DNA from: an uncultured Clostridium sp.
GTDB taxonomy: Bacteria > Bacillota > Clostridia > Lachnospirales > Lachnospiraceae
Direction of reading: 5' to 3'
Assembly: GCA_938036545.1 (NCBI GenBank)
Contig: CALHQJ010000053.1
Location: 1 to 25,209, forward strand
DNA length: 25,209 nucleotides
Shown here: piece after piece, positions 1 through 7,449 of the stretch
Position numbering within the stretch: the stretch's first letter is position 1
Layout: every line of letters begins with the position of its first letter
The notes under the pieces: generated by a model
What the model was told of the DNA's origin: nothing
Database searches by the model: none
The model's input: only the letters and a program-made list of their open reading frames with translations
Translations under genes and position numbers: made by a program

Positions 1-22
1 GGTCCGATTCCCGTCAGCAGCT
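1..22 (+). tRNA. 3' end of a tRNA gene (probably tRNA-Thr), cut by the window edge
   Basis: The first bases read as a T-loop (TCCGATT, 3-9), the 3' half of a T-stem (CCCGT, 10-14), a seven-base acceptor strand (CAGCAGC, 15-21) and a U discriminator (22). No CCA is encoded. A 5' acceptor of GCTGCTG is implied, which resembles clostridial tRNA-Thr genes, but the anticodon lies outside the window. Position 55 is C instead of the usual T, a variant I recall from this tRNA class. Identity is a guess; being a tRNA is fairly likely. Confidence 0.6.
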
Positions 23-35
23 CGATTAAAAGAAG

Positions 36-71
36 GCCGGAACCTTGATTTTACAGGGTTCCGGCGTTTTT
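36..71 (+). terminator. Bidirectional intrinsic terminator after the tRNA
   Basis: A perfect 9-bp stem (GCCGGAACC 36-44 with GGTTCCGGC 57-65) is followed by GTTTTT on the plus strand, ending tRNA transcription. On the minus strand the same stem is followed by CTTCTTTT, so it could also stop transcription from the Rpn gene, whose stop codon is at 186. Confidence 0.8.
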
Positions 72-87
72 CGATTCTGCTAATTCG

Positions 88-109
88 GGTCGAGTAGGGT
101 CGACCTTTT
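88..109 (+). terminator. Second small hairpin with T-rich tail
   Basis: GGTCGA (88-93) pairs with TCGACC (100-105) around a 6-base loop and is followed by TTTTAAATTTT. It may be a backup terminator or just a dyad. The rest of 72-185 shows no gene. Confidence 0.35.
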
Positions 110-185
110 AAATTTTCTTATATTCCTAATGCCTAGTGTTTAAATTGCTGCAAAGGTTTTTCTCATCCTATAATTGGCTTGACGG

Positions 186-1172
186 TTATTCCTTACTAGA
201 AGACAGTGATTCAATGCCCTGCTTTTTTAAATTGCATAAGGCTTCTTTAGTAATTTCCGTAAACTCCAGTATTTCTTCGTCTGGTTTTCCGGCATAAAGC
301 ATTTTTAAAGCAACGTGATTGATTCCTTCTAATCTCCCTGCTTCCATACATTTTTTCTGTAATCGTTCTGCCGCTTCACACATATTAATGCTCTCCTTCC
401 TGTCGGCTCTGGCCTGGTTGATTAATTTTTCATAGTTTTTCGTAGTTTTGGTTACCAGCGATGCAAGATAGGCAACTTCTATACTTACATCAGAAAGGAC
501 ATCAGGGAGATTTTCACCTCCATTTGTATACAATTCCCGTACTGCTGTAAATAATTTGAAGACATCGGCCGATTTCGTTTGGGGATGTTCCATCTCATTG
601 ACGCACAGCAAGTGCATGTGATAATCATTAAACCATTCCTGTGCAAGGTCATTTATTCCAAAGGCAGTCATCTCAGATAATTTCCGAGGTCCATCCCATC
701 TTTTTTCACCCCAATAGATTACAATGGTGTAGCAGGGAAAAAGTTTATCTCTTTTTGTATATTTAGAGAGGAATTCGTCCAGATTGGCTATGTCCTGCTT
801 ATGCTTATGGCCATTAGCGGTCTTTTCAATTTGACTGAGATAGGTCAGCCCATCATATATGAGGCACCGAAGGGGCATGGCATAATGAATGGCCTGCTGA
901 TCTTCAATTCCTAAAATGCGGTAACATTCTCCAGTGTCTGCAGCTTTTAATACATCTCTGGTACGCCTGATGGTTTTTTGAAATTCTTTGCTGAAAATAC
1001 TGATGGAAACATCAGGATTTAAATCCTTCAGGAAATGTGGTTTTAATACTTCTTTTCCATTAAACAGGCAGGAATTAAACAAATCTGCAAAATGTTCATT
1101 GTCGCTCCAGAACTGTTTAAGCGGAATATCAGGAGAAGTGTCCTGAAAAGTATATGGCGGTGTCTGTTTCAT
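186..1172 (-). CDS. Rpn family recombination-promoting nuclease / putative transposase (PD-(D/E)XK)
   Basis: A 328-residue protein of the Rpn (YhgA-like) family, which is abundant in Lachnospiraceae genomes. Recognition rests on the N-terminal block NDEHFADLFNSCLFNGKEVL, the core YRILGIEDQQAIHYAMPLR, the segment FPCYTIVIYWGEKRWDGPR and a C-terminal helical tail that includes KMLYAGKPDEEILEFTEIT. Family members carry a PD-(D/E)XK-type nuclease fold and E. coli RpnA promotes RecA-independent recombination; activity of this copy is inferred. The frame is open upstream to 1286, but the ATG at 1172 follows AAAGGAGG at good spacing and lies downstream of the predicted promoter, so it is preferred. 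The gene is monocistronic, with no toxin or inverted-repeat partner beside it. Confidence 0.85.
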   Translation of the reverse strand: MKQTPPYTFQDTSPDIPLKQFWSDNEHFADLFNSCLFNGKEVLKPHFLKDLNPDVSISIFSKEFQKTIRRTRDVLKAADTGECYRILGIEDQQAIHYAMPLRCLIYDGLTYLSQIEKTANGHKHKQDIANLDEFLSKYTKRDKLFPCYTIVIYWGEKRWDGPRKLSEMTAFGINDLAQEWFNDYHMHLLCVNEMEHPQTKSADVFKLFTAVRELYTNGGENLPDVLSDVSIEVAYLASLVTKTTKNYEKLINQARADRKESINMCEAAERLQKKCMEAGRLEGINHVALKMLYAGKPDEEILEFTEITKEALCNLKKQGIESLSSSKE

Positions 1173-1257
1173 ATTTGTTCCTCCTTTATGAAAAACAGCT
1201 CTGCCGTATACGAACCCCTTAAAGATACTGCATTTCGCAGCAGTTATCTGTATTTGG

Positions 1258-1286
1258 AGTATAACATCGGAATTGATAAAAGACAA
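1258..1286 (-). promoter_or_regulatory. Sigma-A-type promoter for the Rpn gene
   Basis: On the minus strand TTGTCT (1286-1281) is separated by 17 bases from TATACT (1263-1258), with an extended -10 TG. Transcription would start near 1251, leaving a leader of about 80 nt before the ATG at 1172. Confidence 0.6.
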
Positions 1287-1556
1287 GGTCTGCTTTGGTA
1301 GGAAGATTGTCGAATTATGGAATTTTGCAGATTTGGCAGTTTAGAACCATAGAAAAGTGGAAAGGAGGAGAGAGATTCTCATATAATACACATTCTCCCA
1401 TAAAAAGGGAGGAAGCCGGTCAGGATAATCCTGCCGGCTAAGGTATTATGAAAAAAGTTTTAACAGCTATCTGCTTTACGATATTTAGTATACAAAGGAA
1501 ATGTGAGCAATCTATAGAAAAAATGTGAACAATTTGTAAGAATTTTTTGAAGAAAC
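1287..1556. other. Gene-free stretch with a hairpin and a direct repeat
   Basis: No convincing gene. It holds an imperfect hairpin at 1414-1439 (AGCCGG-T-CAGGAT against ATCCTG-CCGGCT, no T-run) and two copies of ATGTGARCAAT at 1501 and 1523, spaced exactly 22 bp and lying 22-56 bases upstream of the MATE -35 box. A 26-codon ORF at 1448-1528 has a signal-like start but no good ribosome binding site. Confidence 0.4.
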
Positions 1557-1585
1557 TTGACAAAGCTGTACACAAATGCTAGACT
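1557..1585 (+). promoter_or_regulatory. Strong promoter upstream of the MATE transporter
   Basis: A consensus TTGACA (1557-1562), a 17-base spacer and TAGACT (1580-1585). The start point would be near 1592, about 25 bases before a strong terminator hairpin, so the first transcribed element is a short leader RNA. Confidence 0.7.
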
Positions 1586-1615
1586 GAACATGCTCATCGG
1601 AGGGCTGAATATTTG

Positions 1616-1665
1616 GCCGGATAAGATGTCGGGAAGGAAGTTCCTGGTATTTTATCCGGCTTTTT
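1616..1665 (+). terminator. Leader terminator (attenuator candidate) ahead of the MATE gene
   Basis: A 20-bp hairpin: GCCGGATAA (1616-1624) pairs with TTATCCGGC (1652-1660), continued inward by wobble and Watson-Crick pairs to a GGAAG loop, followed by TTTTT (1661-1665). It lies between a strong promoter (1557) and the MATE start (1753). Upstream bases about 1598-1623 can form a competing GGCT/GGCC hairpin plus ATC/GAT pairing that uses part of the terminator's 5' arm. This is a layout typical of attenuation; the signal is unknown. Confidence 0.7.
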
Positions 1666-1752
1666 GTGTAATAGGAAACTACTTCGTAAGACGTATTCTT
1701 TCTTATGATGCAGCCCGCCGCAGGCGGAATTTATAAAAGAGGGGAAATGATG

Positions 1753-3126
1753 ATGAAAGAACAAACGAGCTTTACAGAGGGCAGGATTTTAACTCCGCTG
1801 GTCCGGTTTGCCATGCCGGTGCTTCTGGCGCTGTTTTTGCAGGCAATGTATGGAGCGGTGGATTTGCTGATTGTAGGCCAATTCGGGGCTTCTACGGATG
1901 TTTCCGCAGTATCGACGGGAAGCCAGGTAATGCATACCGTAACCGTTGTGATTGTAGGCCTGTCTATGGGAATTACTGTTTTGGCAGCTCAGAAAATTGG
2001 AGAAAAGCGGCCGGAGGAAGCCGGTCAGGTAATCGGGAGCGGAATCTGCCTGTTTTCCGTAGTAGCGGTTGCCGTAACAGTACTGATGATATTTTTGGCA
2101 GAGCCAATGTCCGGCTGGATGCAGGCTCCGAAGGAAGCTTTTGACCAGACGGTTTCTTATGTAAGGATTTGTTCCGCCGGAACCGTGTTTATTGTGGCTT
2201 ATAATGTGCTGGGAAGCGTATTCCGTGGGATCGGGGATTCTAAAATGCCTCTGATTACTGTGGCGATTGCCTGTCTGTTAAATATTGGCGGAGACCTTCT
2301 GCTGGTTGGCGGATTTCATATGGGAGTGGCAGGCGCCGCTTATGCAACGGTGTTTGCCCAGGCATTCAGTGTCGTGCTGTCCATTCTGATTATACGGAAA
2401 CGGGAACTTCCTTTCCAATTTACCAGAGATGCACTTCGGTTTGACAGAAAGCTGATTGGAAAAATTGTGGCGCTGGGACTGCCCATTGCATTGCAGGATT
2501 TGCTGGTCAGCGTGTCTTTCCTGGTTATCATTGCCATAGTCAACTCTCTGGGCGTTGTGGCATCTGCCGGAATTGGAGTAGCAGAAAAGCTTTGTGCATT
2601 TATCATGCTGGTACCATCTGCTTATTCTCAGGCAATGTCCGCCTTTGTAGCCCAGAATATTGGAGCTAAAAAGCCGGACAGGGCAAAAAAGGCGCTGTTT
2701 TGCGGAATTGTATCCTCAGTGGCGGCCGGCCTGATTATGGCCTATGTATCCTTTTTCCATGGAGAAATTCTGGCAGGCCTGTTTTCCAGGGACAGCCAGG
2801 TAATTGCGGCTGCGGCTGATTACCTGAGAGCATATGCCATTGACTGTATCTTTACTGCATTTTCTTTCTGTTTTGCAGGATATTTTAATGGCTGTGGGAA
2901 AACCGTATTTGTTATGGCTCAGGGGCTGGCAGGAGCTTTTGCAGTAAGAATACCGGTATCCTATCTGATGAGCCGGATTCCGGGAATCTCTCTGTTTGGA
3001 ATTGGACTTGCTGTTCCGGCTTCCACTTTGCTGCAGATTGCCCTTTGCGTGGGATATCTGCTTTACGTAGAAGCTGTCCGGAAGAAACAGGAAGAAGAAG
3101 CCGTAACAGCTGAATTGCTACGATAA
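1753..3126 (+). CDS. MATE family efflux transporter
   Basis: A 457-residue multidrug and toxin extrusion (MATE) protein, predicted to export organic cations or drugs by sodium or proton antiport across the cell membrane. Twelve hydrophobic segments arranged as two similar halves are visible. The N-terminus FTEGRILTPLVRFAMPVLL and the following YGAVDLLIVGQFG block are typical of the clostridial NorM/DinF-like branch, and length matches the family. Three in-frame ATGs occur at 1747, 1750 and 1753 after AGAGGGG (1738-1744). The last has the best spacing; an upstream ATG at 1705 lacks a ribosome binding site. The gene sits behind a promoter, short leader and strong terminator, so expression is probably conditional. 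The substrate cannot be told from sequence. Confidence 0.92.
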   Translation: MKEQTSFTEGRILTPLVRFAMPVLLALFLQAMYGAVDLLIVGQFGASTDVSAVSTGSQVMHTVTVVIVGLSMGITVLAAQKIGEKRPEEAGQVIGSGICLFSVVAVAVTVLMIFLAEPMSGWMQAPKEAFDQTVSYVRICSAGTVFIVAYNVLGSVFRGIGDSKMPLITVAIACLLNIGGDLLLVGGFHMGVAGAAYATVFAQAFSVVLSILIIRKRELPFQFTRDALRFDRKLIGKIVALGLPIALQDLLVSVSFLVIIAIVNSLGVVASAGIGVAEKLCAFIMLVPSAYSQAMSAFVAQNIGAKKPDRAKKALFCGIVSSVAAGLIMAYVSFFHGEILAGLFSRDSQVIAAAADYLRAYAIDCIFTAFSFCFAGYFNGCGKTVFVMAQGLAGAFAVRIPVSYLMSRIPGISLFGIGLAVPASTLLQIALCVGYLLYVEAVRKKQEEEAVTAELLR

Positions 3127-3150
3127 GCCAGCAGCAGTCAGGGAAAAGTC

Positions 3151-3179
3151 TTGCCGTTTTTCCAGCCGTGTGATATACT
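3151..3179 (+). promoter_or_regulatory. Promoter for glnS
   Basis: TTGCCG (3151-3156), 17 bases, then TATACT (3174-3179) with an extended -10 TG at 3171-3172. The start would be near 3186, giving a leader of about 26 nt. That is too short for a T-box, so no tRNA-sensing control is apparent. Confidence 0.55.
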
Positions 3180-3211
3180 GGAAAGCAATTCAGATTATGG
3201 AGGATTCAGGA

Positions 3212-4906
3212 ATGGAAGAAAAAAATCTTGTGCCAGAAGCAGAGGAAAAAGAAGTGGTTTCAAAGCACTTCATTGAGCAGGAGATTGATAAAGATTTAGC
3301 AGAAGGCGTTTATAACCACGTACAGACCCGTTTTCCACCGGAGCCAAACGGCTACCTGCATATTGGACATGCCAAGTCCATTCTGTTAAACTATGGATTG
3401 GCAAAGGAGTACGGCGGAAAGTTTAACCTTCGTTTTGATGATACCAACCCGACTAAGGAAAAGACAGAGTTTGTAGAATCCATTATTGCAGATGTAAAGT
3501 GGCTGGGAGCAGATTTTGAAGACCGTTTATTCTTTGCGTCCAATTATTTTGAGCAGATGTATGAATGCGCGGTAAAGCTAATTAAAAAAGGAAAGGCCTT
3601 TGTCTGCGATCTGACAGCAGAGGAAATCCGCCAGTACCGCGGCGACTTTACCACTCCTGGTAAGGAAAGCCCATATCGGAACCGTACCATTGAAGAAAAC
3701 CTGACTTTGTTTGAAGAGATGAGGGACGGAAAATATCAGGACGGCGAGAAGGTGCTCCGTGCTAAGATCGATATGGCTTCTCCCAATATCAACATGAGAG
3801 ATCCGGTCATTTACCGAGTAGCCCGTATGGAACACCACAATACAGGAAATAAGTGGTGCATTTATCCAATGTATGACTTTGCCCATCCAATTGAGGATGC
3901 CATTGAGCACATTACCCATTCGATCTGTACATTGGAATTTGAGGATCACCGCCCATTATACGACTGGGTAGTAAAAGAGTGTGAATTTGAAAATCCACCC
4001 AGACAGATTGAGTTTGCAAAGCTGTATCTGACCAATGTAGTAACTGGTAAGAGATATATTAAAAAGCTGGTAGAAGATGGTATTGTAGATGGTTGGGACG
4101 ATCCACGTCTGGTTACCATTGCAGCTCTTCGCCGGAGAGGATACACTCCGGAATCATTAAAGATGTTTGTTGACCTGGTTGGAGTTTCCAAAGCAAACAG
4201 TTCCGTCGATTATGCAATGCTGGAATACTGTATCCGCGAAGACTTAAAGCTTAAGAAAGCCAGAATGATGGCAGTATTAGATCCGGTTAAGCTGGTGATC
4301 GACAATTATCCGGAGGGTCAGACAGAAGAACTGTCTATTCCAAACAACCTGGAAAATGAAGCCCTTGGAGAACGTACCGTTCCATTCGGAAGAGAACTTT
4401 ACATTGAACGGGAAGATTTTATGGAGGAGCCGCCTAAGAAATATTTCCGTCTGTTCCCAGGCAATGAGGTGCGCTTGATGGGCGCTTACTTTGTAACCTG
4501 TACCGGATGTGAAAAGGATGAAAACGGCAATGTGACAGTAGTTCATTGTACCTATGATCCGGAAACCAAGAGCGGTTCTGGATTTACCGGACGAAAAGTA
4601 AAGGGAACCATTCACTGGGTTGCTGCTCATACCGCTGAAAAGGTAGAATGCCGCTTATATGAGAACATTGTAGACGAGGAAAAGGGTAAGTTAAATGAGG
4701 ATGGTACCTTAAACTTAAATCCAAATTCTTTGACCATTATTAAGGAATGCTATGTAGAACCGGCATTAAAAGAGGCTAAGGCTTATGACAGCTTCCAGTT
4801 TATGAGAAACGGCTATTTCTGCGTGGACTGCAAGGACAGTACGCCGGAGCATCCTGTATTTAACCGGATTGTTTCTTTAAAGAGTTCTTTTAAAATAAAT
4901 AAATAG
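3212..4906 (+). CDS. glnS: Glutaminyl-tRNA synthetase
   Basis: A 564-residue class I aminoacyl-tRNA synthetase that charges tRNA-Gln with glutamine using ATP. The N-terminal Rossmann domain carries RFPPEPNGYLHIGHAKS (HIGH at 50-53) and FNLRFDDTNP. The second signature is VSKA (325-328). The C-terminal half is the beta-barrel anticodon-binding domain seen in bacterial GlnRS. GlnRS is told from GluRS by the overall length, the PNGYLHIGHAKS form and the C-terminal barrels. The ATG at 3212 has GGAGG 8 bases upstream; an in-frame ATG at 3170 lies within the predicted promoter and is rejected. Many Firmicutes lack GlnRS and make Gln-tRNA by transamidation, so its presence suits the Lachnospiraceae-like assignment and probably reflects ancient transfer. 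Confidence 0.96.
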   Translation: MEEKNLVPEAEEKEVVSKHFIEQEIDKDLAEGVYNHVQTRFPPEPNGYLHIGHAKSILLNYGLAKEYGGKFNLRFDDTNPTKEKTEFVESIIADVKWLGADFEDRLFFASNYFEQMYECAVKLIKKGKAFVCDLTAEEIRQYRGDFTTPGKESPYRNRTIEENLTLFEEMRDGKYQDGEKVLRAKIDMASPNINMRDPVIYRVARMEHHNTGNKWCIYPMYDFAHPIEDAIEHITHSICTLEFEDHRPLYDWVVKECEFENPPRQIEFAKLYLTNVVTGKRYIKKLVEDGIVDGWDDPRLVTIAALRRRGYTPESLKMFVDLVGVSKANSSVDYAMLEYCIREDLKLKKARMMAVLDPVKLVIDNYPEGQTEELSIPNNLENEALGERTVPFGRELYIEREDFMEEPPKKYFRLFPGNEVRLMGAYFVTCTGCEKDENGNVTVVHCTYDPETKSGSGFTGRKVKGTIHWVAAHTAEKVECRLYENIVDEEKGKLNEDGTLNLNPNSLTIIKECYVEPALKEAKAYDSFQFMRNGYFCVDCKDSTPEHPVFNRIVSLKSSFKINK

Positions 4907-4920
4907 CTGTATCAATAAAT

Positions 4921-4974
4921 AAAAAGGCCGATACGAAAGACGCAGGTTTTCTGCCCTTGGCGTAGGGCCTTTTT
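4921..4974 (+). terminator. Intrinsic terminator after glnS
   Basis: AAAAAGGCC (4921-4929) pairs with GGCCTTTTT (4966-4974), and the loop contains a smaller hairpin (GCAG/CTGC, ACGC/GCGT). The T-run follows directly. It separates glnS from the downstream regulator. Confidence 0.7.
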
Positions 4975-4985
4975 GCGTATATAAG
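4957..4985 (+). promoter_or_regulatory. Possible promoter for the MocR-type regulator
   Basis: TTGGCG (4957-4962), 17 bases, TATAAG (4980-4985). It overlaps the glnS terminator. Moderate match only. Confidence 0.35.
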
Positions 4986-5021
4986 ACAGGACAGAATTTG
5001 TGCTGGAAAGGGGGAGATGGG

Positions 5022-6455
5022 ATGGAGCTTTTGGTACCTTTAAATAATCAGTCTCAGACGCCGATGTATGAACAGATTTACCATTTTATCAAAGAAGAAA
5101 TCCGCAAGGGAAATCTGGAGGCAGGAGAACGGCTGCCTTCCAGCCGGCTGCTGTCGGAAAATTTAAAGGTCAGCCGAAGCACGGTTCAGATGGCATACGA
5201 TCAGCTGCTGGCAGAGGGGTATATGGAAACGATTCCCTATAAAGGCTGTTTTGTGGCTGATACCTGCGGTCTGGTAACGATTGAGGGAGATACTTCTTCC
5301 TCAAAAATGCCATCTGCCTTTCTTTCTTCTGAACCAGATAAAGAACAGCAATCAGTATGGGATGGAATCATAGATTTTTCACCCAGAGGAATTGACCTGG
5401 AGAATTTTCCTTTTGGGATATGGCGCAAATTAAGCAGAGATACGTTGGTAGATGATAATCGGGAAATGTTTGGAACAGGAGATCCGAAGGGAGAATGTTC
5501 TTTAAGGGAGGCGATCCGCACCTATCTGCATTCAGCCAGAGGCGTAAACTGTCAGGCAGAGCAGATCATTGTAGGAGCAGGGAATGAATATTTATTAATG
5601 CTTCTATCCAGAGTATTGGGAGAAAACCACAAAATTGCCATGGAAAATCCCACGTATAAGCAGGCTTATCGGGTTTTAAGCGGACAAGGTTATCCGGTAT
5701 GTCCGGTGAGTATGGATAAATACGGTATGAGGACGGATTTTTTAAGAGAAAGCGGCGCAGATATTGCTTATGTGATGCCATCACACCAGTATCCTACCGG
5801 AATTGTAATGCCGGTAAAACGTCGGAAGGAGCTGTTAGACTGGGCGGCAGAACGGGAAGGGCGGTATTTGATTGAAGACGATTATGACAGTGAATTTCGT
5901 TATAAAGGAATGCCGATTCCGGCTCTTCAGGGCATGGATAAAAAGGGAAGAGTGATTTATATTGGAACCTTTTCCAAGTCCATCGCACCGGCTATCCGTA
6001 TCGGTTTTTTGGTGCTGCCGCCGTCACTGTTAGAAATTTATGAGAAAAAAGCTTCTTTTTACTCATCTACCGTGTCTCGGATTGACCAGAATATTCTTTA
6101 CGAATTTTTAGTAAAAGGTCATTATGAAAGACATTTAAACCGGATGCGGGCAGTTTATAAAGGGAAGCACGACGCCCTTTTGTCCGCTTTAAAAAAGCTG
6201 GAAGACCGTTTTACCATTCAGGGAGAACATGCAGGGCTTCATGTGCTGTTAAGCCATAAAAAAGGGGTTTCGGAACAGATGTTGACAGAGCTTGCCGCAG
6301 AACAAGGCGTAAAAGTATACGGCCTGTCATCGTATCTGATTTCCGACAGCAGCCCAGGTCTTCCTCCTACGTTGATTCTGGGATATGCCACGCTTACCCA
6401 GGAGGAAATAGAAAAAGGGATTCTTCTTTTAAATGAAGCCTGGAAGGACACATAA
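5022..6455 (+). CDS. MocR/PdxR-type transcriptional regulator (GntR winged helix + aminotransferase-like domain)
   Basis: A 477-residue fusion of a GntR-type winged helix (about 1-75, with ERLPSSRLLSENLKVSRSTV) and a class I aminotransferase fold (about 110-470). The aminotransferase-like part keeps the PLP-binding features: IEDDYDSEFRY, and lysine 319 in GTFSKSIAP, expected to form the Schiff base. Family members (PdxR, GabR, MocR) use PLP or an amino-compound adduct as the signal and act mostly on adjacent genes. No pdxS/pdxT or GABA gene lies nearby, so the target is unknown. The downstream NUDIX gene, 60 bases away with no terminator, is probably co-transcribed. The ATG at 5022 follows GGAAAGGGGGAG; an upstream TTG at 4998 is less likely. 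Confidence 0.9.
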   Translation: MELLVPLNNQSQTPMYEQIYHFIKEEIRKGNLEAGERLPSSRLLSENLKVSRSTVQMAYDQLLAEGYMETIPYKGCFVADTCGLVTIEGDTSSSKMPSAFLSSEPDKEQQSVWDGIIDFSPRGIDLENFPFGIWRKLSRDTLVDDNREMFGTGDPKGECSLREAIRTYLHSARGVNCQAEQIIVGAGNEYLLMLLSRVLGENHKIAMENPTYKQAYRVLSGQGYPVCPVSMDKYGMRTDFLRESGADIAYVMPSHQYPTGIVMPVKRRKELLDWAAEREGRYLIEDDYDSEFRYKGMPIPALQGMDKKGRVIYIGTFSKSIAPAIRIGFLVLPPSLLEIYEKKASFYSSTVSRIDQNILYEFLVKGHYERHLNRMRAVYKGKHDALLSALKKLEDRFTIQGEHAGLHVLLSHKKGVSEQMLTELAAEQGVKVYGLSSYLISDSSPGLPPTLILGYATLTQEEIEKGILLLNEAWKDT

Positions 6456-6515
6456 ATGTTATGTATAGAACATGAGGCGCAGGCTGGCAATATTGGACAG
6501 ACAGGAGAGAAAGAA

Positions 6516-7010
6516 ATGGAATTAACAACCCTTTGTTATTTGGAAAAAGGTGATAAGTATTTAATGCTTCACCGCATCAGCAAGAAGCATGATATGAATA
6601 AAGACAAATGGATTGGAATTGGCGGACATTTTGAAGGGGTAGAAAGTCCGGAAGAATGTCTTTTGCGGGAAGCAAAAGAAGAGACGGGACTGACCCTTAC
6701 CTCTTACCGTTTTCGAGGCCTGGTGACTTTTATTCCCGATGATAAAAATTCCGAGTACATGTGCCTTTATACAGCCGACGGCTGGGAAGGGGAAATGACA
6801 GACTGTGATGAGGGAAAGCTGGAATGGGTAGAAAAAAGCCGGATAGGAACCTTAAACCTCTGGGAAGGTGATAGGATTTTTATGAAATTGTTAAAGGAAG
6901 ATTACCCATTCTTTTCTTTGAAGCTGCGTTATGAGGGAGACTGCTTAATGGAAGCCGTGCTGGACGGAAAAGAGATTGAACTGCCTCTTACAAAGGAGTG
7001 GATGGAATAA
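6516..7010 (+). CDS. NUDIX hydrolase (MutT-like, 8-oxo-dGTP diphosphatase type)
   Basis: A 164-residue protein with a perfect Nudix box (G-x5-E-x7-REUxEExGU) at residues 37-59, GHFEGVE then REAKEETGL, which binds Mg2+ and hydrolyses nucleoside diphosphates linked to another group. The N-terminus (TTLCYLEKGDKYLMLHR) resembles proteins annotated as 8-oxo-dGTP diphosphatases, so removal of oxidised nucleotides is the likeliest role; this is inference. The ATG at 6516 follows AGGAGA at 7 bases; an in-frame ATG at 6456 immediately after the upstream stop lacks a ribosome binding site. It ends just before a strong terminator, closing a two-gene unit with the MocR-type regulator. Confidence 0.9.
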   Translation: MELTTLCYLEKGDKYLMLHRISKKHDMNKDKWIGIGGHFEGVESPEECLLREAKEETGLTLTSYRFRGLVTFIPDDKNSEYMCLYTADGWEGEMTDCDEGKLEWVEKSRIGTLNLWEGDRIFMKLLKEDYPFFSLKLRYEGDCLMEAVLDGKEIELPLTKEWME

Positions 7011-7035
7011 AACAGGGATAGAAGACAGGAAATAA

Positions 7036-7059
7036 GGAGCTGCGGGGGCAGCTCCTTTT
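7036..7059 (+). terminator. Intrinsic terminator after the NUDIX gene
   Basis: Perfect 8-bp stem GGAGCTGC (7036-7043) / GCAGCTCC (7048-7055), loop GGGG, followed by TTTT. Confidence 0.85.
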
Positions 7060-7110
7060 GAAAGGGGGTAGTAAATAATGAAATAGGTAGGTATCATAAT
7101 GTATATAATG

Positions 7111-7147
7111 GCCATGTGGGATATTGTCTCATGTGGCTCTTATTTTT
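7111..7147 (+). terminator. Terminator-like hairpin in the NUDIX-HPr gap
   Basis: GCCATGTG (7111-7118) pairs as RNA with CATGTGGC (7130-7137; two G-U pairs) and is followed by TCTTATTTTTT. A TATAAT lies just upstream (7104-7109) but has no good -35, so it is unclear what transcript would end here. A GC-rich block with its own GGCAAC/GTTGCC pairing follows at about 7150-7195. No gene is evident in 7060-7449. Confidence 0.4.
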
Positions 7148-7255
7148 TGTCGAGTCCGGCAACGGTTGCGCGCTGGTTGCCGCCGGCCTCAGGTTTATCG
7201 CAAAATCCCGTACCTGGTAATTTTGCCAGCAGGGATTGGATGCATCTTCTGTAAG

Positions 7256-7284
7256 CTGTCAATCATCTGCTTGATATTTATACT
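7256..7284 (+). promoter_or_regulatory. Possible promoter for the HPr-like gene
   Basis: CTGTCA (7256-7261), 17 bases, TATACT (7279-7284). The -35 is weak. It would give a leader of about 160 nt. Confidence 0.4.
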
Positions 7285-7290
7285 ATACAA

Positions 7291-7449
7291 GGTAATTGTG
7301 TGCAGATTGTGGCCATTTTCTAAAATCAAAATAAACAATTTCGATCAAAAATCTAACGAAAAACGAAAGAAAAAATTGTTTATTCCGGAAATTTCCGGAA
7401 ATACTACCTGTAAATAGAAGAAACCCTGTATTGGAAAGGAGATTTTAGT
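7291..7449 (+). promoter_or_regulatory. Structured leader of the HPr-like gene
   Basis: It contains a perfect 12-bp inverted repeat, AATAAACAATTT (7330-7341) with AAATTGTTTATT (7373-7384), around a purine-rich 31-base loop. Overlapping its end is a perfect 18-bp palindrome, TTCCGGAAATTTCCGGAA (7383-7400), itself made of two TTCCGGAA units. The ribosome binding site GGAAAGGAG lies just before the ATG at 7450. No known riboswitch was recognised; an operator is as likely as an RNA switch. Confidence 0.45.

Noticed and set aside
1448..1528. 26-codon ORF with signal-like N-terminus (MKKVLTAICF)
   Set aside because: No adequate ribosome binding site, and it overlaps the direct repeats upstream of the MATE promoter.
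3126..3212. T-box riboswitch for glnS
   Set aside because: The leader is only about 26 nt from the predicted start, and no specifier loop or antiterminator bulge is present.
7124..7417. 97-codon plus-strand ORF between the NUDIX and HPr genes
   Set aside because: Low-complexity composition, no ribosome binding site, no family resemblance; it overlaps hairpins and the promoter of the HPr-like gene.
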